A DNA stretch of 13,038 bases, from the NCBI GenBank assembly GCA_035549875.1, contig DASZPV010000140.1, positions 1-13,038 on the forward strand, given 5' to 3'. Source of the DNA: JAKFWI01 sp035549875 (GTDB lineage Bacteria > Pseudomonadota > Alphaproteobacteria > Caulobacterales > Aquidulcibacteraceae). The translations under genes were made by a program, and so were the position numbers. Within the stretch, counting starts at the first letter, position 1. Each line of letters begins with the position of its first letter. The notes under the pieces are model-generated. The model worked only from the letters and a program-made list of their open reading frames with translations, had not been told where the DNA came from and searched no databases. Below are positions 7,099 through 13,038 of the stretch, one piece after another.

Positions 7099-8505
7099 CT
7101 ACGGCAGCATTGCCGCGATGTTGCGCTTCGGCGCCTGACCGGCGGGAATGCGCGCGATTTCCCGCAGGCCTACCATATCGACTGCTGACACGTCGTTTGA
7201 GCCTGCGTTGGCGACATAGGCCGTCCTGCCGTCCGGCGTGAGCGTGACCCATTCCGGTTGCAGGCCGACATCTACGCCGCCGAGCAATTTCAAGCTGGGC
7301 AGCGCGTAGATGTACACTGCGCTATTGGGGCGGCTGCTGACAATGAGGCGCGAATTATCGGCCGATACGGCTATGCCATGCGCCGTGTTGCCGCCGAGGT
7401 GCACGCGCGCTTTGTCCGGCGGGAGACTCGGCAGTTCGATGCGCTTGACCTCTTTATGCGTGGCAAAATCGATCACCGAAAAGCCATTGAAGTCACTCAG
7501 TTGCACAAACATTCTTTTGGTCGAGCCGTTGCGATTGGCCTCAAATGCAATGGGCCGCACGCCGAGAGTGAACTCCATGACCCACAGGGGCTCTTCAGTC
7601 TTCTGGTCAATGACGGTGAGCGTCTTGCCGACGACGGAGCCTGCGACCACGTACCGTCCATCAGGCGTGACGTAGGTGTTGTGACCACCGCCCTTGATCG
7701 GAATGGTCTTGACGCGTTGTAACGCCGACGTATCGACGACATCGACGGCGCCAGGCGCCTTGTTAATCGCGACGTAGATGCGACTGCCGTCGCGGCTCAT
7801 CGCAATGTTGTTGGGGCGCCCGCTCAAAGCAATCTTGCTGATTACGCGCAATGTGCGCGAATCGACGACGTTGAGCGTCGCATTGGCCTCGCTGCTGATG
7901 TAAATCCGGCTGCCATCGGGGGAGACGGCGACGCCGTGGCTTACCTCGATGCCTTCAATGCGGCCGACGATTTTGTTTGTGGCGGGGTCGATGATGTGAA
8001 CGTCGTCTCCTGCATTGTTGGTCTGAATGATCCGCAAGTGTAGCGGCGCCGGCGCCGTGCCAGCCAGCGTTGCGCCGCGCACCCACGCGGCAAGCGTCTG
8101 CCACTCCGGATCGTCCTTCGACGTCCAGTGTTTGCCGCCATCATGTACAGGATCGCCGCCCGCTGCTTGCGCGAGCGGGTGACGAAGCAAGCGGCTTGCG
8201 TCGGGGTTGCCGGGCACAATGCGCGTGCGCACCGCTTCGAAATTCAGGCGCGAGTCCGCATCGTTCCATGTCTCTGCGCCATCCGGCAGCGGCCGTAGCC
8301 GCATCCGTGTGCCAAGTCCGTGACACGCTACACAGCGCGCATGGCCGGGACGCTTGGCGGTGAAGATCGGCTCTACCCGCGTCTTGAAGAATTCGAAATC
8401 GAGCCCTACCGCGCTCGCAGGCGGCGTCGCGCTTGGGACGACTTGAGCAAAGGCCCCGCCGGCTGCCAGCAATAGGCAAATCGCTGCCAGCCGAAACAAG
8501 GACAT
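7099..8505 (-). CDS. Secreted cytochrome c-YVTN beta-propeller fusion, copy 1
   Basis: The product is 468 aa with a signal peptide at residues 1-20 (GGAFAQ). Residues 35-145 are a planctomycete-type cytochrome c domain: FFKTRVEPIFTAKRPGHARC, a CVACH haem motif at 58-62, then PGNPDASRLLRHPLAQ, GGKHW and DPEWQTLAAWVRG. From about residue 155 to the end there is a YVTN-type propeller with recurring units such as NAGDDVHIIDPATNKIVG, VSPDGSRIYISSEAN, MSRDGSRIYVAIN, VTPDGRYVVAGS and LTPDGRTAYVANAGSNDV. The ATG at 8505 follows a G7 run. The gene lies 24 bases downstream of its paralogue, so the pair forms one operon. A role as a periplasmic electron carrier or scaffold for the nearby PQQ enzymes is an inference; a binding or surface role cannot be excluded. 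Confidence 0.87.
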   Translation of the reverse strand: MSLFRLAAICLLLAAGGAFAQVVPSATPPASAVGLDFEFFKTRVEPIFTAKRPGHARCVACHGLGTRMRLRPLPDGAETWNDADSRLNFEAVRTRIVPGNPDASRLLRHPLAQAAGGDPVHDGGKHWTSKDDPEWQTLAAWVRGATLAGTAPAPLHLRIIQTNNAGDDVHIIDPATNKIVGRIEGIEVSHGVAVSPDGSRIYISSEANATLNVVDSRTLRVISKIALSGRPNNIAMSRDGSRIYVAINKAPGAVDVVDTSALQRVKTIPIKGGGHNTYVTPDGRYVVAGSVVGKTLTVIDQKTEEPLWVMEFTLGVRPIAFEANRNGSTKRMFVQLSDFNGFSVIDFATHKEVKRIELPSLPPDKARVHLGGNTAHGIAVSADNSRLIVSSRPNSAVYIYALPSLKLLGGVDVGLQPEWVTLTPDGRTAYVANAGSNDVSAVDMVGLREIARIPAGQAPKRNIAAMLP

Positions 8506-8511
8506 GGCCTA

Positions 8512-8518
8512 CCCCCCC
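8512..8518 (-). repeat. Run of seven G (coding strand) in the ribosome-binding site of propeller copy 1
   Basis: On the transcribed strand G7 is followed by TAGGCC and the ATG. As with the cytochrome c gene, the homopolymer lies in the translation initiation region, in the 24-base gap between the two propeller genes. Slippage here would change Shine-Dalgarno spacing only. Function is speculative. Confidence 0.45.
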
Positions 8519-8529
8519 GGCGCGTCGTT

Positions 8530-9939
8530 CTACGGCAGCATCGTGGTGATGTTGCGCTTTGGTACTTGGCCTACTGGGATACGCGTTACTTCTCGCAGGC
8601 CGACCATATCGATTACCGACACGCTGTCCGTTCCGGAATTGGCGACGTAAGCGGTTTTGCCGTCCGCCGCGATCGTCACCCAGTCGGGCAGCGAGCCGAC
8701 CTCGACGCCGCCGAGCAGTTTCAAGTTGGGCAGCGAGTACACATAGGCAGCGGTGTTGGTATTGCTGTTGACGATCAGGCGCGAATTATCGGGCGAGACC
8801 GCCATGCCATGGGACATGCTGACGCCAGGCACGGGTTTCCTGTCAGGCGGCAGCTTCGGCAGTTCAATGCGTTTGACTTCCTTGCGCTTGGCGAAATCGA
8901 CAACCGCGAAGCCGTTGAAGTTACTGAGCTGCACAAAGATGCGTTTGGTCGATCCGTCGCGATTGGCCTCGAAGGCGATCGGCCGTACGCCATTGTCGAA
9001 TGTCATATCCCAAACCGGCTCTTCAGTCTTCTGATCGATAATCGTCATCGACTTGCCCGAGACAGAGCCGGCCACAACGTAGCGTCCGTCGGGCGTCACG
9101 TAGATATTGTGTCCTGCGCCTTTGATGGGGATAGTCTTCACGCGTTGCAACGCCAGGGTGTCGATAATATCGACCGAACCTGGTTCTTCATGAACCGCTA
9201 CGTACACGCGCTTACCGTCGCGGCTGATCGCGATATTGTTGGGATCGCCGCTCAGCGGAATTCTGGTCACGACGCGCAATGTGCGCGCATCGACGACGTC
9301 GAGCGTCGCACTGGCCTCGCTGCTGATGTAAATTCTGCCGCCATCGGGGGCAACAGCCACGCCGTGGTTGGCCTCGATGCCGACGATATGGCCGACGACT
9401 TTATTGGTCGCGGGATCGATGATGTGCACGTCGTCGCCGGCGCTGTTGGTCTGAATAATCCGCGGGTGCAGCGGACCCGGCGCTGATGCGCCGGGGTTGG
9501 CCAACGTTGCGCCGCGCACCCAGGCGGCCAGCGTTCGCCATTCCGGATCGTCCTTCGACAGCCAGTGTTTGCCGCCTTCGTGATGCGGATCGCCGCCGGC
9601 GGCTTCCGCGAGGGGGTGCCGCAGCAAACGGCTCGCGTCGGGATTGCCGGGTACGACCCGCGTGCGTAGCAGATTGAAGTTGGCGCGTGAATCTTCCTCG
9701 CTCCATGTTGCGGCCCCCGGCGGTAGCGGCCGCAACTGGAACCGCGGAAAACTGACGTGGCAAGATACGCAGCGCGCGTGACCGTCGCGCTTGGTGGTGA
9801 GGATGGGTTCAACTCGCGCCTTAAAGAAATCATAGTCGAGCGTTGGGGTGGAGGCGCCGGTTGGGGCGGGGGCTGATTGGGCGGAGGCGGCGCCGGCTGA
9901 CAACAGGCCAATAATAACCAACGACCGAAATAGCGACAT
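8530..9939 (-). CDS. Secreted cytochrome c-YVTN beta-propeller fusion, copy 2
   Basis: The product is 469 aa with the same architecture as its downstream neighbour. The signal peptide is residues 1-20 (GAASAQ). The haem domain carries CVSCH at 57-61, with PGNPDASRLLRHPLAEAAGG and DPEWRTLAAWVRG. The YVTN propeller runs from about residue 155 to the end. Both copies begin MSLFR and end with near-identical PKRNI-x-x-MLP tails, and the middle aligns without large gaps, so this is a tandem gene duplication. They differ mostly around the haem (HGLGTRMRLR against HVSFPRFQLR) and in a few blade loops, which suggests different partners. ATG 9939-9937 follows GGAAGGGG. This is the first gene of the minus-strand pair, with a TTGTAT/TATAAT promoter just upstream. 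Confidence 0.87.
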   Translation of the reverse strand: MSLFRSLVIIGLLSAGAASAQSAPAPTGASTPTLDYDFFKARVEPILTTKRDGHARCVSCHVSFPRFQLRPLPPGAATWSEEDSRANFNLLRTRVVPGNPDASRLLRHPLAEAAGGDPHHEGGKHWLSKDDPEWRTLAAWVRGATLANPGASAPGPLHPRIIQTNSAGDDVHIIDPATNKVVGHIVGIEANHGVAVAPDGGRIYISSEASATLDVVDARTLRVVTRIPLSGDPNNIAISRDGKRVYVAVHEEPGSVDIIDTLALQRVKTIPIKGAGHNIYVTPDGRYVVAGSVSGKSMTIIDQKTEEPVWDMTFDNGVRPIAFEANRDGSTKRIFVQLSNFNGFAVVDFAKRKEVKRIELPKLPPDRKPVPGVSMSHGMAVSPDNSRLIVNSNTNTAAYVYSLPNLKLLGGVEVGSLPDWVTIAADGKTAYVANSGTDSVSVIDMVGLREVTRIPVGQVPKRNITTMLP

Positions 9940-9968
9940 GCCAGAACCCCTTCCGCGTAATCGGCAAG

Positions 9969-9997
9969 ATTATACCCATGAGGTTCAGCCGATACAA
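9969..9997 (-). promoter_or_regulatory. Sigma-70-like promoter for the propeller gene pair
   Basis: On the minus strand a perfect TATAAT (9974-9969) lies exactly 17 bases from TTGTAT (9997-9992). Transcription would start near 9962, giving a leader of about 22 bases that includes the GGAAGGGG ribosome site before ATG 9939. The -35 matches only at TTG, so an activator may be needed. The -35 overlaps the 9-base word TGATTGTAT, which also occurs in the dyad at 2396-2419. Confidence 0.6.
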
Positions 9998-10100
9998 TCA
10001 GCGCCAGATCACGTCAGATTCCGTTGAGTGCGGCTTATGCGTGGCGGCATAAACAGAATTTGCTTGTGACGCGCACCACGCATAGGATTTGTCGCAGGGG

Positions 10101-10125
10101 ACCATGGCGGGCGCTGCGCCGTGGT
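10101..10125 (+). promoter_or_regulatory. Inverted repeat upstream of PQQ dehydrogenase 2
   Basis: ACCATGGCG (10101-10109) and CGCCGTGGT (10117-10125) form 9-base arms with one G-T pair around a 7-base loop. The right arm overlaps a -10-like TAAAAT (10125-10130), which is 31 bases before the ATG at 10161. It could be an operator over the promoter of the second dehydrogenase/cupin operon, or a leader hairpin if transcription starts further upstream. No good -35 was found at standard spacing. Confidence 0.35.
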
Positions 10126-10160
10126 AAAATATGCCACAATACGAGGCGGGGGGATAATCA

Positions 10161-12224
10161 ATGGTCGGGCGCCTCGAAAGCGACGATCGGGCCTATCGGC
10201 CTCGTTTATCCCGGCGGCTCGTCCTGTCGCTGCCGCTGTTCGCCTCCTTGTCGGCTTTGTTGCCCGCCCGGGCCGGGGCGGCGGCTCTTGACGCCGACTG
10301 GCTCTCATATGCGGCGGACAAGGCCAGCACACGCTATTCGCCGCTCGACCAGATCGGTCCGGGCAATTTCAAAGAGATGGAGGTTGCCTGGCGGTTCGCC
10401 ACCAGCCCGTATGGTCCCCAGCCCGAGTACGTCCTGCAATGCACGCCGCTGGTGGCCAAGGGCAGGATGTTCTTTACCGCTGGCAGCCGGCGCAGCGTGG
10501 TGTCGATCGACGCAGGCACTGGCGAGGTGCTCTGGGTTCACCGCGAGGATGAGGGCGAGCGTGCGGCGAAATCGCCGCGTCGCGGATCGGGGCGGGGCCT
10601 GGCCTATTGGACCGACGGAAAAGAAGAACGCATCCTCTATGTGACGATCGGCTATCAGCTCGTCGCGCTCGACGCCAAAACCGGCGCCCGCGTGGCGGGC
10701 TTCGGCGACAACGGCATCGTTGATTTGCGGTTGAACGATGATCAGGACATGGACCTGATCAACGCCGATATCGGCTACAATGCGGCGCCCGCAATTGGCA
10801 ACGATGTCGTCGTCATCGGCGCGGCGCACAGCGCCCAACCCCGCACCCACAAGAATGTCAAAGGTTATGTGCGCGGGTTCGACGTGCGCACCGGCAAGCG
10901 GCTATGGATATTCCACACGATCCCGCAGAAGGGCGAGTTCGGCTACGACACGTGGCTCGACGGCACGGAAAACGTCGGCAACGTTGGCGTATGGGCGCAG
11001 ATATCGATCGATGAGGAATTGAACACGGCCTATCTCGGCGTTGAAATGCCGGTGAGCGACTTCAATGGTCAATATCGTCCGGGGCCCGGCCTGTTTGGCG
11101 AAAGCATCGTCGCGGTTGATCTGAAGACCGGCAAACGCAAATGGCACTACCAGCTCGTTCATCACGGTATCTGGGACTATGATCCGCCTTGCGCGGCGAT
11201 CCTGTGCGACGTGCCGATCAACGGTAAAATGGTGAAGGCGCTGGCGCAGCCGACCAAGCAATCGTTTCTGTATGTGCTCAATCGCGAGACCGGCAAGCCG
11301 ATCTGGCCGATCGTGGAGAAGAAGGTTCCGAGGGGCGATGTTCCCGGCGAATGGTATTCGCCTACGCAACCGTTTCCGAGCAGGCCGCCGGCGTACGATG
11401 TCCAAGGCGTCAGCCCGAAGGACCTGATCGATTTCACACCGGCGCTGCACGCTGAGGCGCTGCGCCTGATCAAAAATTACGTCACCGGCCCGCTGTTCAC
11501 GCCGCCTTCAGTTTACAAGCCAGACGGCACATGGGGGACGATTATGGCGCCCAGTGCGAACGGCGGCGTCAACTGGCCCGGCGGCGCCTACGATCCCGAA
11601 ACGCATACGGTCTACGTCTATTCGAAAACCGTGCCGACCTTGACCGGGCTGTTGCACAACACTGACCCTGCTCTCTCGGACATGGAATGGCTCGGCCTTC
11701 ACGATGGACCAAAGGGTAACCTGGGCGCGCCTCGTGACGGCTTCCAGCCGAGGGATATCACGGTTCAAGGCCTGCCGCTGCTCAAGCCGCCTTATGGGCG
11801 GATCACCGCGATTGATCTGACCAAGGGCGATATAACTTGGCAGGTGGCGCATGGTGAAACGCCAGACAATGTTCGCAACCATCCCGCGCTCAAGGGTCTG
11901 AAGATCCCGAGGACGGGGCAGAGCGGCTTGCTCGGGCCATTGGTCACGAAGACGATGGTGATATGCGGCGACGCCATGAACACCACGACGCCGTCAGGCC
12001 AGCGCGGCGCCATGCTGCGCGCCTATGACAAGAAAACCGGCGAGGAAAAAGGCGCCGTCATGATGCCCGGCCCGCAGGTCGGCGCGCCGATGACCTACAT
12101 GCTCAACGGATCACAATATATTGTTCTCGCCATCGGCGGCGGAAATATAAAAGCGGAGATTATCGCCTTCCGGCTGCCACGGGCTTCGGCCACAACCAGA
12201 CAACCTTCCCAAGCAGGAGACTGA
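10161..12224 (+). CDS. Exported PQQ-dependent dehydrogenase, copy 2
   Basis: The product is 687 aa, a close paralogue of the gene at 4035. By eye there are about 11 differences over the 120 residues from TRYSPLDQIG onward. ATG 10161 follows a G6-containing ribosome site. The export signal has a longer basic start (to RPRLSRRL at 13-20) and a core ending PARAGAA, and is Tat-like. D339 (HHGIWDYDPP) and K366 (QPTKQSFLYV) occupy the catalytic Asp and PQQ-contacting Lys places. There is no haem motif. Differences from copy 1 cluster at the signal peptide, in the loop near residue 225, around 268-275 (shorter), in the segment near 525-545 (LTGLLHNTDPALSDMEWLGL) and in the C-terminal tail. An extra Cys follows the catalytic region (AILCDV). 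The last codons contain the AGGAG of the following cupin. Subfunctionalised substrate range or regulation is likely. Confidence 0.9.
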   Translation: MVGRLESDDRAYRPRLSRRLVLSLPLFASLSALLPARAGAAALDADWLSYAADKASTRYSPLDQIGPGNFKEMEVAWRFATSPYGPQPEYVLQCTPLVAKGRMFFTAGSRRSVVSIDAGTGEVLWVHREDEGERAAKSPRRGSGRGLAYWTDGKEERILYVTIGYQLVALDAKTGARVAGFGDNGIVDLRLNDDQDMDLINADIGYNAAPAIGNDVVVIGAAHSAQPRTHKNVKGYVRGFDVRTGKRLWIFHTIPQKGEFGYDTWLDGTENVGNVGVWAQISIDEELNTAYLGVEMPVSDFNGQYRPGPGLFGESIVAVDLKTGKRKWHYQLVHHGIWDYDPPCAAILCDVPINGKMVKALAQPTKQSFLYVLNRETGKPIWPIVEKKVPRGDVPGEWYSPTQPFPSRPPAYDVQGVSPKDLIDFTPALHAEALRLIKNYVTGPLFTPPSVYKPDGTWGTIMAPSANGGVNWPGGAYDPETHTVYVYSKTVPTLTGLLHNTDPALSDMEWLGLHDGPKGNLGAPRDGFQPRDITVQGLPLLKPPYGRITAIDLTKGDITWQVAHGETPDNVRNHPALKGLKIPRTGQSGLLGPLVTKTMVICGDAMNTTTPSGQRGAMLRAYDKKTGEEKGAVMMPGPQVGAPMTYMLNGSQYIVLAIGGGNIKAEIIAFRLPRASATTRQPSQAGD

Positions 12225-12229
12225 CAGAC

Positions 12230-12721
12230 ATGAAAATGAAAGCCTTGATTTTGGCAGTGGCCGCTAGCGCCATCGTCGTATCGGCCGCCCCGGCCCAAAC
12301 CGCGGCGTCGCGCGAGGTTATTCTGATCCCTGAAAAGGGACCGGTGACGATCATTCCGCATGACCGGGTTCAGGCTTCGCTCGACGGCAGAGCAGGATTG
12401 CATCTGCTCGACGCCTCAGACATCGCCATCGAGGGCTGCTTTCGCGACAAGCCGGGCGGCGTTGAGGTGCATGAGCGCCTGACCAACGTGTTCTACATCA
12501 CCGACGGTGAGGCGACGATGCTGATCGGCGGCAAAAACATCGGCGGCAAGCCGACTCGTCCCGGCGAAATCCGCGGCGGCACCGTCGAGGGCGGGACCGA
12601 ATATCACGTGGTCAAGGGCGATGTAATTGTCGTGCGGCCCGGCCTCCCGACTTGGTTCAAGGAAGTGCCGCACAAGGTCAGCTATTTCGTGGTGAAGAAA
12701 TTCGAAACGCCCCCAGCGTAA
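12230..12721 (+). CDS. Exported single-domain cupin, copy 2, with altered second motif
   Basis: The product is 163 aa. ATG 12230 is preceded by AGGAG, 5 bases after the dehydrogenase stop. The signal peptide is residues 1-23 (SAAPAQ). It is a paralogue of the cupin at 6094: EGCFRDKPGGVEVHERL (H81) matches EGCYRDKPGDAEVHEKL, and GEIRGGTVEGGTEYH matches the same glycine loop. In motif 2, however, the expected P-H-x-F reads P-T-W-F (140-143), so the metal-ligand His of copy 1 is lost. H148 (EVPHKV) is six residues past the Thr of that position and would sit elsewhere in the strand. The protein is also 17 residues longer, mainly before the barrel and at the C-terminus. It may be a non-metal binding protein or have altered chemistry. 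Confidence 0.85.
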   Translation: MKMKALILAVAASAIVVSAAPAQTAASREVILIPEKGPVTIIPHDRVQASLDGRAGLHLLDASDIAIEGCFRDKPGGVEVHERLTNVFYITDGEATMLIGGKNIGGKPTRPGEIRGGTVEGGTEYHVVKGDVIVVRPGLPTWFKEVPHKVSYFVVKKFETPPA

Positions 12722-12735
12722 GGCGTTTGTGCCCG

Positions 12736-12771
12736 GCCTGCGTCGCGCGCGCTAACCCGCGCGGCGCAGGC
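12736..12771. terminator. Long hairpin between convergent genes, possible bidirectional terminator
   Basis: Arms 12736-12749 and 12758-12771 pair over 14 bases with a single G-U, around an 8-base loop. It lies 14 bases after the cupin stop on the plus strand and 8 bases after the DUF1552 stop on the minus strand. Neither side has a proper T-run, so it may act as an RNA 3'-end stabiliser or a Rho-assisted terminator. Confidence 0.55.
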
Positions 12772-12779
12772 TCGCGCCC

Positions 12780-13038
12780 CTATATTACTTTGTCGATGTC
12801 GAGTTTGGCGTGACCGGAGCCTACGCTATCGACCGGCGCGCCGAGCTTGTCCATCAGGGTTACGAGCAGGTTTGCCGAGGAATCGCCGGCATATTTTAGG
12901 TGGCGTCCGCCCTTGATCTGTTGCTCGGGGCCGCCCACCAGCATGAGGGGCAGGTTTGTCTGATCGTGCGCGTTGCTGTCGCTCATGCCAGCGCCGTAAA
13001 TCAGCAGCAGATGATCGAGCAAGGAGCCATCACCGTCT
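12780..13038 (-). CDS. DUF1552 family protein, C-terminal fragment (runs off right edge)
   Basis: Eighty-five codons and the stop (TAG, 12782-12780) are present. The frame is open to the window edge, so the true start lies outside. The fragment reads DGDGSLLDH, LIYGAGMSDSNAHD, NLPLMLVGG, GGRHLKY, then SSANLLVTLMDKLGAPVDSVG. These are the closing blocks of the DUF1552 family, whose members are usually Tat-exported proteins of about 430-480 aa with an alkaline-phosphatase-like look. Biochemical function is not established. In many genomes this family is encoded next to large DUF1587/1592/1588/1585 cytochrome proteins, so such a gene may lie just to the right. It converges on the cupin 2 gene across the hairpin at 12736-12771. 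Confidence 0.85.
   Translation of the reverse strand, partial: DGDGSLLDHLLLIYGAGMSDSNAHDQTNLPLMLVGGPEQQIKGGRHLKYAGDSSANLLVTLMDKLGAPVDSVGSGHAKLDIDKVI

Noticed and set aside
8566..9486. 306-codon plus-strand open frame opposite propeller copy 2
   Set aside because: It is a complementary-frame shadow of the YVTN repeats; its apparent repetitiveness mirrors the blades on the other strand.
7099..9939. Recent gene conversion or mobile-element origin of the tandem propeller genes
   Set aside because: No transposase, terminal inverted repeats or target-site duplications were seen, and the copies differ at many positions, so an old tandem duplication is enough.
4035..12224. Quinohaemoprotein identity for the two full-length PQQ dehydrogenases
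   Set aside because: Neither sequence contains a CxxCH motif, and both end right after the last propeller blade.
1..13038. tRNA, rRNA, CRISPR array, integron or phage attachment site
   Set aside because: No cloverleaf-like sequence, rRNA segment, regularly spaced direct repeats or recombinase gene was found on reading both strands.

Overview
The window is a GC-rich stretch of bacterial DNA that is almost entirely devoted to secreted or periplasmic oxidative enzymes. Every complete gene product starts with a recognisable Sec or Tat-like export signal. The families present are PQQ-type beta-propeller dehydrogenases, c-type cytochrome domains of the kind common in Planctomycetes and Acidobacteria, cytochrome-YVTN propeller fusions, cupins, and a DUF1552 protein. 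This mix suggests a Gram-negative soil or sediment heterotroph. Acidobacteriota or a DUF1552-bearing proteobacterium would both fit, and the phylum cannot be fixed from this sequence alone.

Layout. (1) Left arm, minus strand, 1-2306: a compact operon read right to left, made of a Tat-exported enolase-superfamily (mandelate racemase type) enzyme, a diheme cytochrome c with a TTG start, and the N-terminus of a PQQ dehydrogenase that runs off the left edge. (2) 2307-2852: a 546-base divergent control region with a dyad next to a TTGACA hexamer. (3) Plus strand, 2853-3911: an exported HpcH/HpaI-type aldolase, followed by a strong hairpin. (4) Plus strand, 4035-7089: PQQ dehydrogenase copy 1, cupin copy 1, and a second, distinct cupin. 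(5) Minus strand, 7099-9939: two tandem paralogues that fuse an N-terminal haem domain to a YVTN beta-propeller, with a good promoter upstream. (6) Plus strand, 10161-12721: PQQ dehydrogenase copy 2 and cupin copy 2, ending in a hairpin. (7) Minus strand, 12780 to the right edge: the C-terminus of a DUF1552 protein.

Working model (inference). A PQQ dehydrogenase oxidises a sugar or other polyol-like substrate in the periplasm and passes electrons to the cytochromes encoded alongside. The exported enolase-superfamily enzyme would dehydrate the resulting hydroxy acid to a 2-keto-3-deoxy acid. The exported aldolase would cleave that product to a pyruvate-like fragment and an aldehyde. The cupins could act on lactone, enol or sugar intermediates. 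Together this would be an extracytoplasmic analogue of a non-phosphorylative oxidise-dehydrate-cleave pathway, whose dehydratase and aldolase are normally cytoplasmic. No transporter, regulator, transposase, RNA gene or CRISPR array was seen.
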